Shown: positions 53,119 to 60,310 of the stretch, one piece after another
Position numbering within the stretch: position 1 is the first letter of the stretch
Layout: every line of letters begins with the position of its first letter
Assembly (NCBI GenBank): GCA_035771175.1
Contig: JAYMFD010001271.1
Location: 2,976,001-3,040,000, forward strand
Origin: Paratinospora sagittata
Lineage: Eukaryota; Streptophyta; Magnoliopsida; Ranunculales; Menispermaceae
Direction of reading: 5' to 3'
Length of the DNA stretch: 64,000 bases
Made by a program: the position numbers and the translations under genes
Notes under the pieces: generated by a model
Told to the model about the DNA's origin: nothing
Seen by the model: only the letters and a program-made list of their open reading frames with translations
Databases searched by the model: none

Positions 53119-54269
53119 CAGTCCAGTGCCAGAGAGACAACGAAGGCAGCTTTTGAGCCAGACCGACAGCATCCAGGACTTTGGTGGAAGGTACTCTTAT
53201 TATTTGTGGTACTTCTATGCATGCATTATTTAATGCTGGGTCTACATTATCATTCATATCTGGACGTATGGTAGATAGTTTGCACTTGACTCCCATTAGG
53301 GCTAGTACATGGTTAGTGGTGAATACTGTAGCTGGGGAAAGGATCTACCCGAACATGATCTGTAGCCAGTGTGTGGTTCAGATTGGTGATGTTGAGATGC
53401 CTATTGACTTTCGAGTCTTAGAGTTTTTAGAGTTTGATGCAATTCTAAGGATGGATTGGCTTGCGGCCTATCATGCAGTTGTCGACTGTTTCGCGAAGAG
53501 AATCATTTTTCAGGTCCCCGGACACCCAGTGTTTACACTACAGGGTAGAGCTTCAGACCAGACAGTCACAAGGGGTAGATTTGTGACTGATGGAGATAGG
53601 GAGATTTTGGCTGGGTTAGTGCCTGATGAGGAAAAGACTAGTGAGGCGATACTTGAGGATATTGCCATTGTTAGGGACTTTCCAGATGTGTTCCCTGCAG
53701 ATCTTCCAGGATTACCACCGAAGCGAGAGATCGATTTCATTATTGAACTAGGCTCTGGCACAAAGCCTATCTCCATGGCACCATATAGAATGGCGCCAGC
53801 CGAGTTGAGAGAATTGCAGAAACAACTCGAGGAGTTATTGGCTAAGGGCTTTATTTGCCCGAGCGTGTCACCCTGGGGAGCTCCAGTTCTTTTTGTGAAA
53901 AAGAAAGATGGGAGCTTGCGGTTGTGCATCGACTATCGCCAATTGAACAGGGTGACCATCAAGAACAAATATTCTCTCCCAAGGATTGATGACTTGTTTG
54001 ATCAGTTGAGGGGAGCGAGGCATTTTTCAAAGATTGATTTGCGCTCCTGGTATCATCAACTGAGGATCAGGGAGGAGGATGTGCCTAAGACAGCATTCAG
54101 AACCCACTATGGACATTATGAGTTCCTTGTGATGCCATTTGGTGTGACTAATGCACCGGCGATGTTCATGGACCTGATGCAGAGGGTCTTTAAGCAGTAT
54201 CTAGATAAGTTTGTCATCGTCTTCATTGATGACATATTGGTGTATTCCAAGACTCGGGCTGAGCATTAG
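53119..54269 (+). pseudogene. pol: protease and reverse transcriptase part
   Basis: The open frame runs from 53181 to 54269 (362 codons); 53119-53180 is the degenerate gag-protease linker with a frame change. The retropepsin region has [13 protein letters not shown], where the catalytic Asp expected in a D-[ST]-G motif is Asn (codon 53232-53234), so the protease should be dead. A typical gypsy RT follows: [36 protein letters not shown], then the catalytic FIDD at 54222-54233. The segment [11 protein letters not shown] has Trp where Gly is usual. The frame stops at TAG 54267-54269, but RT homology continues beyond in the same frame. The family is Ty3/gypsy chromovirus, Tekay/Del-like, judged from the RT and the C-terminal tail. 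Confidence 0.9.
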
Positions 54270-54779
54270 GAACATCTTAGAGTAACTTTGCAAACTCTGA
54301 GAGAGCATAGGCTATATGCAAAGCTGAGCAAGTGCGAGTTTTGGATCACCGAAGTGAAATTCTTAGGTCATGTGGTAAGTTCTGAGGGGATTTCAGTTGA
54401 TCCGTCTAAGGTTGAAGCCATTATCAGTTGGCCTAGGCCTACCACAGCGACCGAGATCAGAAGCTTTCTTGCGTTAGCTGGTTACTATAGGAGATTCGTT
54501 CAGGGATTCTCTAAGATAGCTCTGCCTATGACTAGGCTCACCCAGAAAGATGTGTCCTATGTATGGACCGAGGAGTGTGAGAATGCCTTTTTAGAGCTGA
54601 AGAAAAGATTGACATCTACGCCAGTATTGATTTTGCCAGAGCCTGACCAGGAGTTGGTTATCTATACTGATGCCTCTCGTATCGGCTGGGGTTGCGTGTT
54701 GATGCAGAAGGATAGGGTCATTGCTTATGCATCGAGGCAATTGAAGGTGCATGAAAGAACTACCCTGTTCATGACTTAG
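54270..54779 (+). pseudogene. pol: RT thumb and RNase H, first half
   Basis: Continues the RT frame after the amber codon. It has the RT thumb/connection signature ([19 protein letters not shown], then [16 protein letters not shown]) and the start of RNase H, with the first catalytic Asp in IYTDAS (54669-54671). Downstream of ASRQLKVHE the frame is lost by what looks like a one-base deletion at about 54755-54761, ending at an out-of-frame TAG 54777. Homology continues in the next frame. Confidence 0.88.
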
Positions 54780-55462
54780 AACTGGCCGCAGTGGTTTTTG
54801 CCTTGAAGATTTGGAGGCATTATCTCTATGGTGAGAGATTCACTTTGTATTCTGACCATAAGAGCCTCAAGTACTTGTTCTCTCATAAGGAATTGAACAT
54901 GAGGCAGAGAAGGTGGTTAGAGCTCCTCAAAGACTATGATTTTACATTGGAATACCACCCAGGTAAAGCCAATGTAGTGGCTGATGCGTTGAGCAGGAAG
55001 TGGGTAGAGACAGTTATGGTAGCACGCCAGATGTCTCATGAGTGGAGACTACTTGAGGCGGCTACGGTTATGAGTATATGTGCTACCCCTTCAAATCAGA
55101 TTGTGATATGTGCTCAAATGAGAGCTCAGCCTACACAAGTCCAGGAGGTAATTGACCAACAGAGACTTGACGTTGATTATGGGATATACAAGTCTTGGGC
55201 TGAGAGCAGTGATTTTACTAATTGGCACTTGTCATCTGATGGTGCCTTGAGATTTAGGGGACGTTTATGGGTTCCCGCAGATCCACGACTTAGACAGAAT
55301 GTTCTCCAAGAGGCTCACAAATCTCATTATGCTATTCATCCTGGCGGAACCAAGATGTATCATGATATGAAAAGATTGTATTGGTGGCCCGACATGAAGA
55401 GAGAGATAGCTAAGTTCATTCAGAGGTGTGAGATCTGTCAAAGAGTCAAAGCTAAGCATTAG
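54780..55462 (+). pseudogene. pol: RNase H second half and integrase zinc-binding domain
   Basis: In the shifted frame the RNase H continues ([39 protein letters not shown]), followed by a linker and the integrase HHCC zinc-binding domain at about 55312-55443 ([27 protein letters not shown]). It ends in frame at TAG 55460. The start is set by the frameshift and not by an initiation codon. Confidence 0.88.
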
Positions 55463-55741
55463 AGGCCTGGAGGGCAGATGCAACCGCTTTCCATTCTTGA
55501 GTGGAAATGGGAGCACGTCACTATGGACTTTGTTGTGGGATTACCCAACACCCCGAGAAGACATAATGTTGTTTGGGTTATTATTGATCGCTTGACCAAG
55601 TCCGCTCACTTTCTACCGGTGAACACTAGGGATTCTATGGACAAGCTGAGCAGACTCTATATGCGGGAGATAGTCAGATTACATGGGGTGCCAGTTTCGA
55701 TTGTGTCAGATAGGGATCCGGGGTTAACATCGGTATTCTAG
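55463..55741 (+). pseudogene. pol: integrase catalytic core, first half
   Basis: Same frame as the preceding piece. It contains the first catalytic Asp in WEHVTMDF (55526-55528) and the second in SDRD (55709-55711) of the DD35E integrase that inserts element cDNA. It is interrupted by TAG at 55739-55741. The preceding TAG (55460) also falls in the conserved linker between the zinc-binding domain and the core. Confidence 0.88.
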
Positions 55742-56608
55742 CAGGGGTTGCAGAGGGAGCTCGGCACTAGACTAGATCTCAGTACCGCTTTTCACCCCCA
55801 GACGGATGGCCAGTCTGAGAGGTTGATATCGATTTTAGAGGATATGCTTCGAGCTTGTGTCCTTGAGTCCAGTGGTAACTGGGAGGAGTACATACATCTG
55901 TGTGAGTTCGCGTACAACAACAGCTATCAGTCCAGTATTGGCATGGCTCCTTTTGAGGCATTGTATGGTCGACCCTGTAGATCTCCTATCTGTTGGACGG
56001 AGGTAGGAGATGTTGCGGTGATGGGACCCGAGTTTGTACATGAACACACAGAGAAGATTAAGAGGATCAAGCATAATATGAAGGTAACCCAAGACAGGCA
56101 GAAGAGTTACACTGATGCCAAGCGGAAGACCGTAGAGTTCGAGGTAGGTGACCAAGTTTTATTGAAGGTCTCACCTCAGAAGGGTCAAACTAGATTTGGG
56201 ATAAAAGGCAAGCTCGCTCCAAGATTTATTGGGTCGTTCGAGGTTTTAGAACGAATTGGCCCCGTCGCTTACCGATTAGCCTTGCCACCTCAGTTAGCAG
56301 CAGTCCACAATGTCTTTCATGTGTCAATGTTGAGAGTGTACAAGAGTGATTTTGATCACGTCTTGGACTGGGGGAACATTGAACTGAGGCAAGATGAGAC
56401 TTATGATGAGGAACCTATTCAGATACTTGACCGGAAGGTCCAGAGGTTATGTAACCGCGAGATTCCGATGGTTAAGGTGAGATGGCAGTTTCATGGCGAG
56501 GAGCAGGTTACTTGGGAGCGTGAGGACTACATGATGGAGCACTTTGCCGAGTTCATGGGCTTAGGTAATTTCTTAACCTTAAAACTTCGAGGACGAAGTT
56601 CATTCTAA
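55742..56608 (+). pseudogene. pol: integrase core end, GPY/F-like module and chromodomain-like tail
   Basis: Same frame as the preceding piece. [13 protein letters not shown] carries the catalytic Glu (55817-55819), 36 codons after the second Asp (35 residues between), a textbook DD35E spacing. The C-terminal DNA-binding module follows ([40 protein letters not shown]). A chromodomain-like tail lies at about 56409-56565 ([26 protein letters not shown]), as in Tekay/Del chromoviruses, where it is thought to target insertion to heterochromatin. The frame ends at TAA 56606-56608, 11 bp before the 3' LTR. Confidence 0.9.
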
Positions 56609-56619
56609 AGTGGGTGTGA
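56605..56619 (+). other. degenerate polypurine tract
   Basis: The purine-biased CTAAAGTGGGTGTGA abuts the LTR start TGTGACG at 56620, in the position where plus-strand DNA synthesis is primed in LTR elements. It is interrupted by T residues, so it may be decayed. Confidence 0.5.
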
Positions 56620-56751
56620 TGTGACGCCCCGAAAAATTATTTCATCTAGCCCATAACCCAATTGCATTTTGCCCAAACTCTATGTGTTGCCTTGATATAT
56701 TTGGTGTTTGTTTGATGGTTGTTTAATGTTTGTGTAGTTGATGCTTGATAA

Positions 56752-56763
56752 TATATATAAATA
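56752..56763 (+). promoter_or_regulatory. possible TATA box in the LTR
   Basis: TATATATAAATA lies about 130 bp inside the LTR in an AT-rich stretch. The position and sequence could serve an LTR promoter, but nothing else marks a start site. Confidence 0.25.
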
Positions 56764-57044
56764 TGTGTATCATAAATTGTATATGGGTCATGTTAAATTA
56801 ATGTATAATGTATATGTTATTATTTATGCATGGGCCCATTAAACCATGAATTGATATGGGTTAGGATTGATTGAATAAAAGGATAAATGAGAATGAAAAT
56901 TTGGTGTATTAAATGGATTGAACATTTAAAATACATGGAAGCATGAGATTGGTTAAAATACATGTGGTTGGTATGGGTAGTATGAGACCAACACATGTAA
57001 AGGTTGGTGCATGAAAGTGGACAAGTGTCCCATGCCCACTTCTA

Positions 57045-57190
57045 GAATCCAAGAATGTGCTAGCAAATGAGGTGAGTGGAGGAGAGAATCCAAGAATGTG
57101 CTAGAAAATGAGAGAATCCAAGAATGTGCTAGAAAGTGAGGTGAGTGGAGGAGGGAATCAAGGAAGTGCTAGAAAGAGGTGAGTGGAGAG
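57045..57190 (+). repeat. short tandem repeats in the LTR
   Basis: GAATCCAAGAATGTGCTAG is repeated at 57045, 57086 and 57114, with a degenerate fourth copy near 57155, interspersed with GGTGAGTGGAGGAG. Confidence 0.75.
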
Positions 57191-57250
57191 AAAGGAAAGA
57201 AGAAGAGAAAGGAAAGAAGAAGAGAAAGAAGGAGAGAGTTGCAGGAGGAA
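57171..57250 (+). repeat. homopurine tract in the LTR
   Basis: Almost pure A/G on the plus strand, including two tandem copies of AAAGGAAAGAAGAAGAG. It can be read as a short Glu/Lys-rich frame, which I treat as a composition artefact. Confidence 0.6.
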
Positions 57251-57349
57251 GATCCCCGCGACAATTTCATCAAAGAGGTGGATCTTTTGAATATATGGTC
57301 AGATTGAGTTCAAACTTTGTCAGCAAGTTCGTACCTTATGGTTATTCAT

Positions 57350-57850
57350 TCTGGACGGTGGAGATCTTGATCAGAGGTTTCTTCTAAGAGCTCTAACCTC
57401 TCAAACAAAGCTGGTCGGAAAGTCTGGATTTCTTGCGCTCTTTCGATCAAAGTTCTAGATCTCCTTAATCTACCGTTAGATGGATGCAAAATTTGGATAC
57501 GTAGTGTAGAACGGGTATATCTGGATTCCTAACGGTAGAGATCTTGATTACAAGTGTTTTCTAAGAGATATAACCTCTAAAACAAAGCTGGTCGGAAAGT
57601 CTGGATTTCTGGTGTCGTTTTGCTAAAACATGTAGATCTCCTGAATCTACCGTTGGATGGATATAAAATTTGGGTATGTAGTTTCTAAAGGATATTTCTG
57701 TATTCTGAACGGTAAAGATGTTTATGTGTTTATTATTTTCTGAGATATAGTCATCTGAGTTTGAGTATTTACAGCAGGAAAAGAGAAATTGTCTGATTAG
57801 AGACTTGTTCATCAAAGATACTTATCTTTTCGGTCCACCGTTGGATTGGG
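57350..57850 (+). repeat. ~177-bp imperfect tandem repeat in the LTR
   Basis: AACAAAGCTGGTCGGAAAGT recurs at 57404 and 57581 (177 bp apart). The flanking motifs ACGGT(G/A)GAGATCTTGAT and CTACCGTT(A/G)GATGGAT repeat in step. A third, weaker unit follows from about 57708, including CCACCGTTGGATTGG near 57836. Confidence 0.75.
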
Positions 57851-58800
57851 CTGATATTTGGACAGAGGGTTTGTTTCTTCACATACTTCAATCTGTACGG
57901 TTGAGTTTGTGATTACATATTTCTGTTGGTAGATTGATACATCTGAACAGAATAATACATGTGAAGAATTGGTAGGGTTGTTTGTATTAGACCTACATTT
58001 AGAATATGAACTTAGACCTTTCCAAATAGCTTGCATGTCAACTATGTTGACCTAGTTGCCATTGTTGATGAACCCATGATGCAAAATCAGTGATATACAT
58101 GGCTGAACATGGTGACCTAGTGTAAATCGACAATATGGCCTAAGTATGGAAAATTTCATATTTTAGGGCTTTTGATGCTTTTGGCCTAGAATCATTGAAT
58201 TGATGCAACTTATGTTTAATTAAGCATGATTAGGGTTGATTATGCTACTGATTTGGTGGTTGTGACCATATCATGGGTTAGGCCTACCTGTGATCAAGTG
58301 ACCCAATTTGGGCATGTTTATGCCTAAAGGAATTGAAAATCAGTATTTTTGATTAATAGAATGGTTTATGTATGAGAACTATGCATTAGAGGCCTAAGTC
58401 ATGTGATTTGAGTTGAGTGATGGGATTAGATGGGATTTAGACCTATTGTTTATATGTGGGCTGATTTAGGGTTGATGTGTAATGTCTATGTGATTGAGCA
58501 TAGGAATTGATGTATGGTAGGATATTGATGTATGTTTCAGGATCTTGATTGGGTTGATTCGGTTTGGTGGTCGTGTGTGGTTAAATATTCTCGCGAGGCT
58601 TGGTTGTGAGTAGACTTCATTTATGATTATATCTTTTATGTCATCATATCACTTATATATTGTATGTTGAAAGCATGAATGTGTTCTAATGTTTTGAATG
58701 ATGCATTGATTTGAGAAAACCTTATGACTTTGGTTAGGCCCATCTATCTGGCTTATAGGGGGACTTAACCTTGTCATAGGAGGGTTTTAGGAAAGGAAGA

Positions 58801-58912
58801 GATTGGGGTCAACGGTACGGTGAAATAGACGTGCACTAGTAACCCAAAATAAACATGATTGGGATCAACGGTACGGTGAAATAGACGTATACTAGTAACC
58901 CAATGCATGTGG
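58801..58912 (+). repeat. 56-bp tandem repeat, two copies, near the LTR end
   Basis: GATTGGGGTCAACGGTACGG (58801) and GATTGGGATCAACGGTACGG (58857) begin two 56-bp units. The inverted LTR fragment downstream carries three such units. Confidence 0.8.
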
Positions 58913-59133
58913 AATGTGGATCCAAATTGATAAGCTTTTACTTGCATCAAACTTATTATAAATGTTTGATATCTATATTTTATGAGCTTTTAAATCATGC
59001 TACAAATTGACATGCATACATGATATTTATTGATGGGTATTGATAGCATATCTGAATTCTATTCACTGGGCACCGTTGGCTCACCCTCATTTTCCTCTTT
59101 CAGGTCCTTCTGTCCCGAATAAGGGACGTGACA

Positions 59134-59153
59134 AAAAGTACATGAGGCCTTTT
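59134..59153. other. 20-bp spacer between oppositely facing LTR ends
   Basis: A partly self-complementary 20-bp sequence beginning AAAAG and ending CTTTT, between the CA end of the 3' LTR and the TG end of the inverted fragment. It resembles the AAGGCCTTTTT edge of the foldback modules. Confidence 0.6.
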
Positions 59154-59780
59154 TGTCACATCCCTTATTCGGCACAGAAGGACCTGAAAGAGGAAAATGA
59201 GGGTGAGCCAACGGTGCCCAGTGAATAGAATTCAGATATGCTATCAATACTCATCAATAAATATCATGTATGCATGTCAATGTGTAGCATGATTTAAAAG
59301 CTCATAACATATAGACATCAAACATTTATAATAAGTTCGATGCAAGTAAAAGCTTATCAATTTGGATCCACATTCCACATGCATTGGGTTACTAGTATAC
59401 GTCTATTTCACCGTACCGTTGATCCCAATCATGTTTATTTTGGGTTACTAGTGCACGTCTATTTCACCGTACCGTTGATCCCAATCATGTTTATTTTGGG
59501 TTACTAGTGCACGTCTATTTCACCGTACCATTGATCCCAATCTCTTGCTCCTCCTCATGACACTGAGAAGTAGAAATACGAGCAACCATCACACATTTAA
59601 AACATTAACAAAGCCTCATAACTACCCATATCATATAATACACGCAGAAAATATGATAGTAAGGCTTTTAAGTTAGTTCCTTTAAGGTTTTTAATCACCT
59701 AAATCTCTCACCCAATTCCTAGGTCAAAGTCATCTAAGTCCAATACATAGACCAAATCTAGTAAAATCAGGCTCTTCCTC
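59154..59780 (-). mobile_element. inverted fragment of a related LTR
   Basis: Positions 59154 to about 59555 are the reverse complement of the LTR end 58800-59133, with few mismatches plus one extra 56-bp repeat unit. The same short peptide can therefore be read on opposite strands at 59040-59228 and 59059-59247; neither is a gene. Similarity fades after a small deletion at about 59550, and 59560-59780 matches the resident LTR only weakly. The fragment may come from a related but different element. It makes a large palindrome of about 330 bp per arm with the 3' LTR. Confidence 0.7.
59410..59535 (-). repeat. 56-bp tandem repeat, three copies, inverted
   Basis: ACCGTACCGTTGATCCC or its variant occurs at about 59411, 59467 and 59523, exactly 56 bp apart. 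This is the reverse complement of the two-copy repeat in the resident LTR. Confidence 0.8.
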
Positions 59781-59820
59781 ATAAGGTTAGATTTCGCAAC
59801 TTGAGTATCCATTGAACCAA
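59767..59820 (-). other. extra half copy of the F1/F2 tRNA-like loop
   Basis: On the minus strand it reads GGTTCAATGGATACTCAAG... as in the F1 loop, but it diverges after GAGGAAGAG and lacks the B-box-like half. It lies immediately left of F2. Confidence 0.6.
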
Positions 59821-60240
59821 TACATAAGGCCTTTTTGTCACGCCCCGGCCACAGCCGCGAGCGCGGGCGCACCACCACGACCTCAGCCGTGTGGCGACCC
59901 CAGCCGTTATATATCCACAGTATTGTCTTCATTGGGGTCCACAGAACACTGCACGCACCCAACGACCTTTGTCCTTTCCCTATGCAGAACACTGCACAGT
60001 CCAGGGGCCTCCCCCAAGTTCGAACTCGCAACCTCTTCCTCATAAGGTTAGATTTTGCAACTTGAGTATCCATTGAGGACAAAGGTCGTTGGGTGCGTGC
60101 AGTGTTCTGTGGACCCCAATGAAGACAACACTGTGGATATATAACGGCTAGGCGTTCGCTCCTGCTGCGGTGGGAGTGCGCCCGCGTCTGGGTAGGGGGC
60201 ACGCTGTGCAACCCAGGACGTGACAAAAAGGCCTTATGTA
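59821..60240 (-). mobile_element. foldback element F2, damaged
   Basis: Bounded by TACATAAGGCCTTTTTGTCA and its mirror ending AAAAAGGCCTTATGTA. The left arm (59836-60003) is nearly the same as an F1 arm. The loop (about 60004-60076) is the F1 loop in reverse orientation. The right arm begins only at GGACAAAGG (60077), lacking about 30 bp, and its last 75 bp differ from the left tip apart from the terminal GACGTGACA. A 172-codon minus-strand frame here (59708-60226) is an artefact of the repeats. Confidence 0.7.
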
Positions 60241-60255
60241 TACGTAAGGCCTTTT
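60226..60255. repeat. near-perfect palindrome joining F2 and F3
   Basis: AAAAAGGCCTTA and TAAGGCCTTTTT form a 12-bp stem around a short centre (TGTATACG is mostly self-complementary). It is made of the abutting outer edges of F2 and F3. Confidence 0.8.
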
Positions 60256-60305
60256 TGTGAAGCCCCGGTCGCGCCCGTGCTCGCGGCTGCGGCCGGGGCG
60301 TGACA
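60241..60305. mobile_element. mini-foldback F3, right end of the composite
   Basis: TACGTAAGGCCTTTTTGTGA leads into TGTGAAGCCCCGG and, after about 20 bp, CCGGGGCGTGACA. This leaves only the GC-rich tips of a foldback, about 50 bp from 60256. Its right end is the outer terminus of the whole insertion. Confidence 0.65.
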
Positions 60306-60310
60306 CAGGC
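60306..60310. repeat. 5-bp target-site duplication CAGGC, right copy
   Basis: Right copy of the duplication, directly after the terminal CGTGACA and followed by TATCC, as in intact satellite monomers. Confidence 0.85.

Larger units (their letters stand above)
56620..59133 (+). mobile_element. 3' LTR of the Tekay/Del-type element (2514 bp)
   Basis: Starts TGTGACGCCCCG directly after the polypurine tract and ends GGGACGTGACA, giving TG...CA termini. The 2.5-kb length suits this clade. It contains a possible TATA box (56752), tandem repeats (57045-57190, 57350-57850 and 58801-58912) and a homopurine tract. No coding potential is credible; short open frames at 57145-57387 and on the minus strand at 57561-58036 have no recognisable content. 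There is no 5' partner in the window, so age cannot be estimated from an LTR pair. Confidence 0.8.
52010..60305. mobile_element. 8.3-kb composite insertion in the satellite
   Basis: A single block of non-satellite DNA with ends TGTCACGCCCCGG and CCGGGGCGTGACA, flanked by a 5-bp duplication. The terminal inverted match covers about 25 bp (GTCACGCCCCGGCCGCAG and its complement, one mismatch near base 20). TG...CA ends and a 5-bp duplication are characteristic of retroviral-type integrase, yet no pair of direct LTRs bounds the block. The contents in order are foldback F1, a 5'-truncated gag-pol, a 3' LTR, an inverted LTR fragment, foldback F2 and mini-foldback F3. It may have arisen by nested insertion into a foldback or LTR-derived element, or by recombination before insertion. 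An assembly join cannot be excluded, but the matching duplication argues against one at the outer borders. Confidence 0.8.

Noticed and set aside
53510..53929. Minus-strand frames opposite pol (also 52916-53296, 55265-55516 and 55779-56155)
   Set aside because: Shadows of the gag-pol coding strand.
52010..59133. A complete LTR retrotransposon with two LTRs
   Set aside because: No 5' LTR or primer-binding site is present; the sequence before gag is the foldback F1 and not a copy of 56620-59133.
59708..60226. 172-codon minus-strand frame and overlapping plus-strand frames over F1 and F2
   Set aside because: These are mirror translations of the foldback arms; no domain, and the same peptide appears on both strands of the inverted repeats.
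52010..60305. CACTA, hAT, Mutator or Helitron identity for the outer element
   Set aside because: The 5-bp duplication and TGT...ACA ends do not match their usual 3-, 8- or 9-11-bp duplications or Helitron ends.
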